Position numbers and translations under genes: made by a program. Shown piece after piece: positions 1 to 5,688 of a stretch of DNA of 5,688 nt (positions are counted from its first letter, which is position 1; each line of letters opens with the position of its first letter). Under the pieces are notes generated by a model. The model made no database searches. It saw only the letters and a program-made list of their open reading frames with translations, and had not been told where the DNA came from. The DNA is from Deltaproteobacteria bacterium (GTDB lineage: Bacteria > Desulfobacterota > Anaeroferrophillalia > Anaeroferrophillales > Tharpellaceae): contig DAOVTG010000169.1 of the NCBI GenBank assembly GCA_030633185.1, positions 1 through 5,688 of the forward strand, in the 5' to 3' direction.

Positions 1-164
1 AAATTTATGAGGATCACAAGTAGGACTTTCTGTTTGCTTCTTGTGGTTCGTAAGCAACTTAAATATAGAGAAATCAGGGACACTCCTCCAATCAAACATT
101 AGACGACATTGAGGGGGTATCAATAGAATAGCTGTCTTTTTTGATATTGGTTGGTGGGGGTTAT

Positions 165-198
165 ATCGAATATCCAGCTTTTCTCCTGGATATTCGAT
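165..198. terminator. Perfect 13-bp hairpin followed by T-run (possible terminator)
   Basis: The arms atcgaatatccag (165-177) and ctggatattcgat (186-198) are exact reverse complements around an 8-base loop. A pyrimidine tract with eight T in a row (205-212) follows on the plus strand, starting six bases after the stem. This could be an intrinsic terminator for a plus-strand gene to the left of the window. The stem is AT-rich and the T-run is not directly adjacent, so a protein-binding palindrome or the end of a mobile element is also possible. Confidence 0.4.
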
Positions 199-392
199 GA
201 GTTCTTTTTTTTGGTACAATTCGAATTCAATAATTTATTTGCTGGTCTTGACCCCAAGTCCAAAGACAGAGAAAGCCCGGTGCCGTTTATGGCCATAATT
301 TACATCTAAGGGAAGAATGTAGCGAAGAAAAGAAAGAAGAAAATTTTTTAAATTTTTCAGTGAAGAAAATCGAGGAAAAGTAAAAAACGATA

Positions 393-419
393 TTGACTCT
401 TAAGTTGCAACTGTATAGA
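393..419 (+). promoter_or_regulatory. Candidate hicAB promoter
   Basis: TTGACT (393-398) is a close match to a sigma-70 -35 box, and TATAGA (414-419) is a passable -10 box. The 15-bp spacer is shorter than the preferred 17. Transcription would begin about where hicA starts (428), giving a leaderless or nearly leaderless toxin message. No strong Shine-Dalgarno sequence precedes hicA, which agrees with weak toxin translation. This is a pattern match only. Confidence 0.35.
403..412. promoter_or_regulatory. Candidate HicB operator palindrome
   Basis: The perfect 10-bp palindrome agttgcaact lies in the spacer between the candidate -35 and -10 boxes. HicB antitoxins with a ribbon-helix-helix tail bind palindromes in their own promoters and repress the operon, so this position is what autoregulation would need. 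The binding itself is inferred. Confidence 0.35.
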
Positions 420-427
420 GTTACTTC

Positions 428-676
428 ATGACAAAACATGAAAAACTTTTACTCCGTGCTATGAATAATCCGAAAGATATTTCCTTTAAGGATTTCCAAA
501 CACTTTTACGCCAATCAGGCTGGATACTTGACCACCAAAAAGGCAGTCACCAAATTTGGTATTCAGCAAAGATGCCCCGCCTGCCCATCCAGGAAGGTAA
601 GAATGGAAAAGTAAAAAGCTATCAAGTAAAACAATTCCTTACCCTATGTAAAGAGAATCACAATGAAAAATCATGA
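428..676 (+). CDS. hicA: HicA-family mRNA interferase toxin
   Basis: This is an 82-residue protein of the HicA type, a small double-stranded-RNA-binding-like ribonuclease that cleaves mRNA and stops growth when its antitoxin HicB is lost. The body shows the family pattern. A short helix (KDFQTLLRQSGW, 21-32) is followed by a strand carrying G39-S40-H41, the hallmark 'GSH' with the catalytic histidine, then HQIWYS and a lysine-rich region ending in VKQFL (67-71). The length is normal to slightly long, with about 15 extra N-terminal residues before the conserved core. The ATG at 428 is the first in frame and has only a weak upstream AGAG. The gene overlaps hicB by 14 bp, so the two are translationally linked. 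All key residues are present, so the toxin is probably active. The base composition looks more AT-rich than the minus-strand operon, in keeping with horizontal acquisition. Confidence 0.9.
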   Translation: MTKHEKLLLRAMNNPKDISFKDFQTLLRQSGWILDHQKGSHQIWYSAKMPRLPIQEGKNGKVKSYQVKQFLTLCKENHNEKS

Positions 677-1004
677 CCAATTTGACGGCTACAGCATTAG
701 TCTATTTTTAGACGATGACGATGAATATCTTGCACATTTCATTGAACTGCCAAACATATCTGCATTTGGAGAGTCTCCTGAAGATGCTTTAAGAGAGTTG
801 CAAACAGCCTGGGAGGGTGTAAAGGAAAGCTATCAGAGGCATGGAGAACCCATCCCTGTTGCACCAGCAAGAAAGAGATACAGCGGACAATTTAATGTGC
901 GAATTGATCGTCGTTTGCACCGTGCCCTCGCCATCGAAGCCGCAAAGGCCGGAGTCTCATTAAATGCTATCGTATCCCAAACTCTTGCCAAACTTCACTC
1001 CTAA
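663..1004 (+). CDS. hicB: HicB-family antitoxin with ribbon-helix-helix tail
   Basis: This 113-residue antitoxin neutralises the HicA encoded just upstream and is expected to repress the shared promoter. The N-terminal half (about 8-70) is the HicB partial RNase H-like fold: strand YSISLFLDDDDEYLAHFIELP (10-30), the loop SAFGESPEDAL (33-43) and a helix (ELQTAWEGVKESYQRHGEPIP). The C-terminal half (about 74-113) is an Arc/MetJ-like ribbon-helix-helix: strand GQFNVRID (75-82), helix RRLHRALAIEAAKAG, turn VSLN (98-101) and a final helix. The start ATG at 663 lies inside the end of hicA and has AAGAGA (651-656) six bases upstream. No frame damage is seen. The candidate operator is the palindrome at 403-412. 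The acidic run DDDDE (17-21) is longer than usual but sits in a surface turn. Confidence 0.9.
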   Translation: MKNHDQFDGYSISLFLDDDDEYLAHFIELPNISAFGESPEDALRELQTAWEGVKESYQRHGEPIPVAPARKRYSGQFNVRIDRRLHRALAIEAAKAGVSLNAIVSQTLAKLHS

Positions 1005-1017
1005 AACAAAGGTCAGT

Positions 1018-1182
1018 CAACCGTGATGGCGTCGTAAAAAGTTCCGATATCCTGCGTTGTTGTGGTTCTCCAGACACTCGACATACTACATGTATGGTCT
1101 CGCGCCTGGAGAACCACAACATCTTGTCTATCGAAATTTTTACTTAGCCATCCCGCGACTTTTTACGAGCTCATCAGGGTTG
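1018..1182. mobile_element. 165-bp palindromic MITE-like repeat
   Basis: The element has imperfect terminal inverted repeats at 1018-1042 and 1158-1182, with 21 of 25 positions paired, including tcgtaaaaagt at 1032-1042. It also has a perfect 16-bp inner inverted repeat (1058-1073 with 1106-1121, core gttgtggttctccag) and a small central palindrome around tacatgta. No coding sequence spans it. The right end appears partly duplicated: 1135-1155 resembles 1158-1178 at 13 of 21 positions. No target-site duplication is visible. It begins 13 bases after the hicB stop, so its stem could also end or stabilise the hicAB message. The 'cgtaaaaagt' ends recall a dispersed repeat family I associate with Desulfobacterota genomes, which is recollection and not a search result. 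It is probably non-autonomous. Confidence 0.7.
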
Positions 1183-1343
1183 TCCATAAAAGTATCTGCA
1201 ATCAGTTGCTCCCGCACCCAATAACAAAACCTACGACCAAGCGCAAGGTTTTCGGTTACAAAAGACATCAAGAATATCTTTGATAATTGACTTAGGCGCC
1301 ACTTAAATATATGGTGGCGATCTGAGTAGTTACAAGTTTTTTC

Positions 1344-1349
1344 TATAAT
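1344..1349 (+). promoter_or_regulatory. Possible -10 box of the ATPase pseudogene
   Basis: TATAAT matches the -10 consensus exactly and is correctly placed to start a message just before the ribosome binding site at 1361-1365. No good -35 box lies 16-18 bases upstream, so this may be a chance match in AT-rich sequence or may need an activator. Confidence 0.25.
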
Positions 1350-1360
1350 TTATTTTAAAT

Positions 1361-1365
1361 GGGGG
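1361..1365 (+). promoter_or_regulatory. Ribosome binding site that fixes the GTG start at 1371
   Basis: A GGGGG run with a five-base spacer precedes GTG at 1371. The reading frame after this GTG matches the start of an ATPase N-terminal domain, which supports this as the original start of the now broken gene. The signal is intact although the gene is not. Confidence 0.45.
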
Positions 1366-1370
1366 TTTAA

Positions 1371-1770
1371 GTGCTGACTGACGATCTGCTGGCCAAAATT
1401 CTGACAAGGAAGCAGTTCCTTTCTGAAAAAGATCTGCGTAATGCCAGGAAGCGGCAGAAAGCAGAAAAATGTCGAGCATGAGAGCCTTAAGGAGAACCTT
1501 CTCTTTCTGGGCCTGGCTGATTATGCCAAATTGGGCAAGGCTTATGCTCTACATTACCAACTACCTTACTATCAGGTTTTTCACCAAGGCATGAACAGTA
1601 AGGCACAAGGACAATTTTCAACTAAAAGTGTACAGTACCTCCTGTGCCTGCCGATTGAAAGTGATCAAAAAGAACACTTTACCATCGTCAGCTGCCAACC
1701 GGGAAAAAGATGCCCTGATAAGCCTGCAAAACCAGAAAAACAGTTCAGCAGAGGTCTACCTTCACATGGG
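1371..1770 (+). pseudogene. Broken N-terminal domain of a GspE/PilB-type secretion/pilus ATPase
   Basis: Three successive frames read as one protein. From GTG 1371 the sequence runs LTDDLLAKILTRKQFLSEKD and on to a TGA at 1476. A second frame, from about 1470, reads ESLKENLLFLGLADYAKLGKA, then HYQLPYYQVF and LPIESDQKEHFTIV. A third frame, from 1709, reads DALISLQNQ and continues to about 1770. This order (a helix like 'iLlkrgliseedL', then 'LgLa...lgkayAlhyqLPYy', then 'LPi...', then 'DAL..Lq') is the pattern of the GspE/MshE N-terminal domain that precedes the ATPase core in PilB and GspE proteins. At least two frameshifts break it, one near 1450-1480 and one in the A-run at 1704-1710. The ATPase core is absent: the homology stops where minus-strand PilT sequence begins. 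The family call is by pattern recognition. The exact parent (PilB, GspE or another protein with this domain) is not certain. Confidence 0.55.
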
Positions 1771-1926
1771 CGAGATCATCCCCAACCATAATGACATTCG
1801 GATCTTCCAGGGTAATGATATGAGCTTTGCGCTCTTTATTCAAAAGATCGACCATCGCCGCCAAGGTGGTGGATTTACCACTACCGGTGGGACCGGTAAC
1901 AATCACCAACCCTTTACGTAGGTTAG
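1771..1926 (-). pseudogene. pilT: PilT-type retraction ATPase fragment with internal deletion
   Basis: The minus strand encodes NLRKGLVIV, a Walker A motif TGPTGSGKSTTLAAM (bases about 1871-1894 for GPTGSGKS), VDLLNKERKAHIITLEDP, then directly NVIMVG. Intact PilT/PilU proteins have 'HIITiEDPIE', and about forty residues later 'LREDPNVIMVGEMRDLET'. Here the two are fused at one EDP (codons at 1799-1807), so the intervening stretch is lost. After NVIMVG the codons give DDL where 'EMRDL' is expected, consistent with a further 6-base in-frame loss, and the PilT pattern then ends. The N-terminal domain and all of the C-terminal region are missing. A frame is open from GTG 1933 to the TGA at 1745-1747, but with these losses it cannot be a working hexameric retraction motor. 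It starts directly after the stop of the PBP gene and on the same strand, so it may be the stump of a gene once downstream in that operon. Confidence 0.75.
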
Positions 1927-1929
1927 TGG

Positions 1930-4335
1930 TCACTCATTATTAAAAAGACTCTCTTCGAGTTCTTCCGGTGACACCGGTTGGGAGAGTTCCTCGGGAACCG
2001 TGCCCTCTTTAAAGCATTCAAAAATGGTCTTTTCACTCTCCGGCACCGCCAGAAGACCGGTTTTCTCATCAATATTGGCAAAAACAATCCCGGCCGGAAC
2101 CGCAAAATTTTCCGGCGGCATTTTGGCCAGTGCGACCTTCATAAAATTGACCCATATTGGACAGGCAGTACGAGATCCGGTTTCATGACGACCCAGAGTT
2201 TTGAGATCATCAAAACCGACCCAGACCCCGGCCACCAATTGAGGCGCATAACCCATAAACCAAGCATCGTTATAGTCATTAGTGGTTCCGGTTTTACCGG
2301 CTAAAGGTCTTTTAAGAGCACGAGCAGCACGCCGCCCGGTTCCTCTTTTGACAACATCGACCAACATACTAGTCATAAGATAAGCGGTTTGAGGCGAGAT
2401 GACCGATTTCGAGTCAGGGGGCATTAACGATGTCAACTCTAAACCAACGACGGCCACCCTTTCACTCTCTTCGAGAACTTCACCGTGGCGATCCTCGACC
2501 CGCTTGACGAAAATCGGTTTTATAAGACGGCCCTGGTTGGCAAAAACCCCGTAGGCCGTAGTCAACTCCATCAACGACACCCCCGAGGAGCCCAGAGCCA
2601 AAGTCAAATCGGCATTCAGGTTAGAAGTGATACCTAACTTTCCGGCATAATTGATCACCTTTTTAATACCAATATGGTGCAGCATTTTAATAGTCACAAG
2701 ATTGCGAGAATGGATCAGAGCTTGACGAACAGTTGTCGGCCCGTAGAATTTCTGCTCATAATTACGAGGTTTCCAGGATGAACTCCAATCATCCCCGACG
2801 TCCTTGAAAATTATCGGACTATCAAGAAAAATAGAGGCCGGGGTTAAACCATTATCGAGACCGGCGGCGTAGATAATCGGTTTAAAAGCTGAACCCGGCG
2901 AACGTCTCGACTGAATTGCCCGGTTAAATTCACTGGTCTTAAAATCCAAACCTCCAACCATAGCCCTGACCAGACCACTTTTCGGCTCCAGGGCAAAGAG
3001 GGCGGCTTCAGCTTCGGGTTCCTCTTCCAAGGTCACCTTAATTTCAGGAACAACCTCACCACTCACCTGTTTAATCCTGACCAGCACAACATCACCAACC
3101 TCCAGAGCCGAGGAAGGTTTTTTAATTTTGGCCCGGGAATGACGCGTGCCATCGGCTTTGGGACGCCAGGCCCACGCCATATCCTTAAGGGCGAGTAAAG
3201 CCGGTTGGCCGCCGAGATCAAGTTTTACAATTTTTTCCCCATCATCTACTTCAAGCACCAGGGCTTTGCTGTAACGACCCTTAACCAGACCGGCATTATC
3301 GAGTTCTAAGCGCTCATCTTTTAACTTCGCAATAAATTTATCGCGCTCCCCAACCCTGGTTAAACGCTGATAAGGCCCCCGAAAACCCCGCCTTTTGGCA
3401 AGCTCACGTAACTCTTTATCGATACCGACCTGGGCCGCCTGCTGCCAGGCAACATCAACCCCGGTATAGACCTGCAATCCCTCTTTGTAGAGTTGATCAT
3501 AACCATATTTTTTTTCCAGATAACGGCGAACATGCTCTGTATAATAAGGGGTTTTTGCCATGGGATCGGCTCGGGAAACCAATACAACTTTAGCCAGCAA
3601 GGCCTCTCTCTGCTGTTCCCTGGTAATAAATTTCTGCTCCAACATCTGCCCTAAAACATAACGCTGTCGGGCAGCCGACCGTTTTGGAAAAGTAATCGGC
3701 GAAAGATTAGTCGGGGCCTTCGGCATGCCAGCGATAATGCTAATCTCGGCCAAATTTAGATCACGAGCCTTCTTACCGAAATAGCGCTGAGATGCCATCT
3801 CGACCCCATACATACCATGCCCCAGATATATTTGATTAAGGTAGATGAAAAGAATTTCATCCTTGGAGAGATATTTTTCAATACGATAGGCCAAAATAGC
3901 CTCTTTGATCTTTCTTTTATACTTACGCTCAGGAGTCAATAAAAGTGCCTTGGTCACCTGCTGGGTTATCGTACTGCCGCCTTGAACAATACGGCGAGCC
4001 TCGATATTTTTGATCATCGCCCGGGTTATTCCTAAAAAATCAAGCCCTTGATGCTCATAAAAACGACTGTCTTCACTGGCAATAAAGGCCTTTTTCATAA
4101 GTTCCGGGATCTCTTCGATCGGCACCACCTTTCTCTTCTCGATCCCGAAACGGCCGATCAGTTCGCCGTCACGAGCAAAAACCTCAGTCATCGTATAGGG
4201 ATGATAATCTTTAAGAGAGGTGATTTTCGGCAGATCACGGGCATAATAATAGAAGAGTGCAACCACCGAACCGACCCCGATGAGGGTGCCGAAGAGACTC
4301 AAAAGGAAAAAGATTTTAATAGTTTTACGAATCAT
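1930..4335 (-). CDS. mrcA: Penicillin-binding protein 1A, bifunctional class A
   Basis: This 801-residue peptidoglycan synthase polymerises lipid II into glycan strands (GT51 domain) and crosslinks stem peptides (transpeptidase domain) on the outer face of the inner membrane. A single anchor helix spans about 6-30 after a basic start (MIRKTIK). The glycosyltransferase shows EDSRFYEHQG (E88 is the expected catalytic glutamate), GGSTITQQ (119-126), the RKIKEA...EIL..YLN block (141-167) and ASQRYFGK (181-188). The transpeptidase shows S482-A-F-K485 (nucleophile serine and lysine), S543-R-N545 and K681-T-G683. Residues about 315-430 between the domains fit the inserted OB-like domain of PBP1A proteins. 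All catalytic residues are present and the length is normal. The C-terminal tail is acidic. The ATG at 4335 is nine bases after the rsmA stop, with AAGG about 12 bases upstream. No terminator is seen after the gene. Confidence 0.95.
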   Translation of the reverse strand: MIRKTIKIFFLLSLFGTLIGVGSVVALFYYYARDLPKITSLKDYHPYTMTEVFARDGELIGRFGIEKRKVVPIEEIPELMKKAFIASEDSRFYEHQGLDFLGITRAMIKNIEARRIVQGGSTITQQVTKALLLTPERKYKRKIKEAILAYRIEKYLSKDEILFIYLNQIYLGHGMYGVEMASQRYFGKKARDLNLAEISIIAGMPKAPTNLSPITFPKRSAARQRYVLGQMLEQKFITREQQREALLAKVVLVSRADPMAKTPYYTEHVRRYLEKKYGYDQLYKEGLQVYTGVDVAWQQAAQVGIDKELRELAKRRGFRGPYQRLTRVGERDKFIAKLKDERLELDNAGLVKGRYSKALVLEVDDGEKIVKLDLGGQPALLALKDMAWAWRPKADGTRHSRAKIKKPSSALEVGDVVLVRIKQVSGEVVPEIKVTLEEEPEAEAALFALEPKSGLVRAMVGGLDFKTSEFNRAIQSRRSPGSAFKPIIYAAGLDNGLTPASIFLDSPIIFKDVGDDWSSSWKPRNYEQKFYGPTTVRQALIHSRNLVTIKMLHHIGIKKVINYAGKLGITSNLNADLTLALGSSGVSLMELTTAYGVFANQGRLIKPIFVKRVEDRHGEVLEESERVAVVGLELTSLMPPDSKSVISPQTAYLMTSMLVDVVKRGTGRRAARALKRPLAGKTGTTNDYNDAWFMGYAPQLVAGVWVGFDDLKTLGRHETGSRTACPIWVNFMKVALAKMPPENFAVPAGIVFANIDEKTGLLAVPESEKTIFECFKEGTVPEELSQPVSPEELEESLFNNE

Positions 4336-4344
4336 ATTTTTATA

Positions 4345-5214
4345 CTACCTTTTTTGCCACGCCACCAAACAATCAGCCAAACGTACCAGTTCAGCCGGAG
4401 CCAAAGTCGCGGGGCGGTCACTGGGTGTAAATCCGGCGGCCACCAGTTTTTCACTCAACTCTTCTCGTTTTAAATTAGTCAGCAACCCTTTCAAAGGATT
4501 GATAATCTGTTTGCGACGCTGACTGAAAAGAGTCTGCACAAGAAGTTCAAAAAAAACCGTATCTGCCACCGGGTAGCGCGGCTGATCAAGAAATTCAAGA
4601 CGTACGACCCGAGACCAAACCTTGGGCCGCGGTGAGAAAGCACCAGGAGAAACCTTGAATCCGGAATCAATATCGCAATAGAGACCGACACCAACCGTCA
4701 AACGACCATAATCACGACTCCCCGGCTCGGCCAAAAGCCGGGCCGCGACCTCCTCCTGCATCATCAAGATAGCCCGGGAAAAAAGGTGCCGATACTTGAT
4801 CAACTTGAACAATATCGGGGTCGTAATCTGGTAAGGAATATTAGCTACCACGGCAACCGGAGTCGACAAGTTTTGATTTTTGGCAAAAACCTGATCGAAA
4901 TCGAGTTTGAGAAAATCACCGCACTGCAAGCTGAAGTCGGCCGCTGAAACCGAACTGAAACGTTTCTCTAAAGGCTCCCAAAGATCACGATCAGCCTCAA
5001 CCGCCACCACCCGGGCACCACTCTCAAGCAGTGCCGCCGTTAAAACCCCTTCACCGGGACCTATCTCTAACACGTTTTCGCCGGGCTTCGGAGCCGCCAG
5101 GTCAATAATTCGGGAGATCACCTGACGATCCCGCAAAAAGTGCTGGCCAAGACGTTTCTTGGCCTGACGTGGTGAAATTTTAAAAGTAGATGAGTTAGTA
5201 ATGTTACTTTTCAC
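4345..5214 (-). CDS. rsmA: 16S rRNA dimethyladenosine transferase RsmA (KsgA)
   Basis: This 289-residue SAM-dependent enzyme dimethylates two adjacent adenosines in the 3' hairpin of 16S rRNA (A1518 and A1519 in E. coli numbering), a late checkpoint of 30S assembly. Visible family marks are KKRLGQHFL (19-27), the SAM-binding E50-IGPGEG-V (motif I), the acidic E73 after VVAVEAD, the D100 region (CGDFLKLD), the catalytic NIPY (125-128) with ITTPIL, FSPRPKVWS (193-201) and the C-terminal FSQRRK (230-235). The length is slightly above the usual 265-275, with about 12 extra N-terminal residues. The start is GTG, in a GTGA overlap with the tsaD stop, so translation is probably coupled. No ATG exists between this codon and the conserved core. 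The pairing with tsaD and a PBP gene is a housekeeping layout with no obvious functional link. Loss of this enzyme typically gives kasugamycin resistance. Confidence 0.95.
   Translation of the reverse strand: MKSNITNSSTFKISPRQAKKRLGQHFLRDRQVISRIIDLAAPKPGENVLEIGPGEGVLTAALLESGARVVAVEADRDLWEPLEKRFSSVSAADFSLQCGDFLKLDFDQVFAKNQNLSTPVAVVANIPYQITTPILFKLIKYRHLFSRAILMMQEEVAARLLAEPGSRDYGRLTVGVGLYCDIDSGFKVSPGAFSPRPKVWSRVVRLEFLDQPRYPVADTVFFELLVQTLFSQRRKQIINPLKGLLTNLKREELSEKLVAAGFTPSDRPATLAPAELVRLADCLVAWQKR
5211..5214 (-). other. tsaD/rsmA GTGA start-stop overlap
   Basis: The last three bases of tsaD (TGA) overlap the GTG start of rsmA by two bases within a four-base GTGA. No clear Shine-Dalgarno lies upstream of this GTG, so rsmA is probably translated by ribosomes terminating on tsaD, which would tie RsmA output to TsaD. 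Confidence 0.7.
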
Positions 5215-5688
5215 AATGGCAGACGAGAACTGGGATTAAGAGTAAGGTCATCAGTCAGACCAGCAGCCAAACGCCGACGACCGACCAGGCCGATCATGGC
5301 GGCATTATCGGTACAAAATTCAGGCGGTGCCAGAAAAAAATCGACCCCTTGGGAGCGGGTCGCATCACTCATGCGCTGACGCAGATAACCGTTACAGGAG
5401 ACCCCACCTGCCAGAGTCACCCTTTTGACCTGGTAACGCTCTGCGGCAATCAGGGTTTTGCGCACCAAGACATCGGTCACGGCCTCCTGAAAAGAGGCTG
5501 CCAGATCGCTGACAAAAGCCTCGGAGGTTTCTGTCTGGCGCTCTAGAACCGTCCGAACCGCAGTTTTCAAGCCGCTAAAGCTAAAATCAAGTGACTCCCG
5601 ACCGAGCCAGGCGCGGGGCAATTTTATGGCACTGGGGTCACCGGCCCGAGCCCGTTTTTCAATCACCGGCCCTCCGGGAAAACCAAGA
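5211..5688 (-). CDS. tsaD: tRNA t6A threonylcarbamoyltransferase TsaD, C-terminal part
   Basis: This is the 3' end of tsaD (gcp/ygjD), cut by the right edge of the window. About 158 codons are visible, roughly the C-terminal half of a family of about 335-345 residues. TsaD, with TsaB and TsaE, transfers the threonylcarbamoyl group from TC-AMP to A37 of tRNAs that read ANN codons. Visible marks are GFPGGPVIEK at the window edge, SLDFSFSGLKTAV (the DFSFSGLK signature), LAGGVSCNGYLR (the AGGVSxNxxLR motif) and PPEFCTDNAAMIG, whose aspartate is a metal ligand in the family. The N-terminal HxxxH metal site lies outside the window. The frame runs open through the edge, so the GTG at 5666 is not the real start. 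The gene ends in TGA sharing bases with the rsmA GTG. Confidence 0.95.
   Translation of the reverse strand, partial: LGFPGGPVIEKRARAGDPSAIKLPRAWLGRESLDFSFSGLKTAVRTVLERQTETSEAFVSDLAASFQEAVTDVLVRKTLIAAERYQVKRVTLAGGVSCNGYLRQRMSDATRSQGVDFFLAPPEFCTDNAAMIGLVGRRRLAAGLTDDLTLNPSSRLPL

Larger units (their letters stand above)
1..427. other. Non-coding region upstream of hicAB
   Basis: No convincing gene is visible in this AT-rich stretch on either strand. It holds a perfect 13-bp inverted repeat (165-198) followed by a T-run, a small palindrome aattcgaatt (219-228), and a candidate hicAB promoter at its right end (393-419). On the minus strand a frame is open from 399 down to a TAA at 235-237 (54 codons). 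It has no ATG, and its last part reads like a protein tail (NYGHKRHR, then FSVFGLGVKTSK). This could be the end of a decayed gene, but I cannot assign it to a family. The stretch around 74-120 (agggacactcctcc and the G-rich run at 112-116) and the tail at 241-263 recall sequences often seen next to REP-associated or IS200-like transposase relics. That is an impression from memory and not a supported call. Confidence 0.6.
1183..1370. other. Spacer with two small hairpins and a -10-like box
   Basis: No gene is supported here. Two hairpins can be drawn. One at 1222-1258 has aaaacct (1226-1232) pairing with aggtttt (1246-1252), plus an outer taac/gtta. The other is cgccac (1297-1302) with gtggcg (1314-1319) around an 11-base loop. 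To their right lies TATAAT (1344-1349) and the G-run before the GTG at 1371. Neither hairpin has a T-run directly after it. Confidence 0.4.

Noticed and set aside
1222..1258. Hairpin with taac and gtta ends, considered as an integron attC site
   Set aside because: The outer bases do not fit the RYYYAAC and GTTRRRY core sites, and there is no cassette or integrase in the window.
1062..1283. 73-codon plus-strand ORF
   Set aside because: It runs through the palindromic element and has no family pattern. Its sequence is explained by the inverted repeats.
1882..1898. Perfect hairpin taccggt-ggg-accggta
   Set aside because: It lies inside the codons for the Walker A stretch (VTGPTGS) of the PilT fragment. 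The symmetry follows from the repeated T-G codons, and there is no T-run.
4048..4473. 141-codon plus-strand ORF opposite the PBP and rsmA genes
   Set aside because: It lies antisense to two clearly recognised genes, and its protein has no domain features or ribosome binding site.
5211..5666. A complete short protein starting at GTG 5666
   Set aside because: The frame stays open to the window edge with conserved TsaD residues (GFPGGP) before that codon, so this is an internal codon of a longer gene.

Overview
The window has two unlike parts. The right-hand two thirds (about 1930 to the right edge, all on the minus strand) is a compact housekeeping operon, read right to left: the 3' half of tsaD (tRNA t6A synthesis), rsmA/ksgA (16S rRNA dimethylation) and a class A penicillin-binding protein of the PBP1A type. 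tsaD and rsmA overlap by four bases (GTGA), and rsmA and the PBP gene are nine bases apart, so they are very probably co-transcribed from a promoter beyond the right edge. A bifunctional PBP with one N-terminal membrane anchor and an inserted middle domain points to a Gram-negative bacterium. Together with the style of the short terminal-inverted-repeat element and the type IV pilus ATPase remnants, I lean towards Desulfobacterota (old Deltaproteobacteria). That is an inference from memory of similar sequences, not a measured placement.

The left third (1 to about 1930) is accessory and decayed. It holds a non-coding stretch with a perfect 13-bp hairpin (1-427) and an intact type II toxin-antitoxin pair, hicA-hicB (428-1004), whose genes overlap by 14 bp. 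A candidate promoter for the pair encloses a 10-bp palindrome that could be the HicB operator. A 165-bp palindromic, MITE-like element (1018-1182) starts 13 bases after hicB, followed by a short spacer with two hairpins. A plus-strand pseudogene (1371 to about 1770) is the N-terminal domain of a GspE/PilB-type ATPase, with a good ribosome binding site but at least two frameshifts. It runs head-on into a minus-strand piece of a PilT-type retraction ATPase (about 1771-1926) that keeps its Walker A motif.

The most informative observation is in the PilT fragment. Its LEDP motif is joined directly to the NVIMVG stretch that in intact PilT follows a second EDP about forty residues later, which suggests a deletion between two copies of the same short sequence. 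The region between the PBP operon and hicAB therefore looks like a rearrangement scar made of two pilus/secretion ATPase fragments in opposite orientation, next to a toxin-antitoxin pair and a small mobile repeat. I found no CRISPR array, RNA gene, intact transposase or convincing new multi-gene system.
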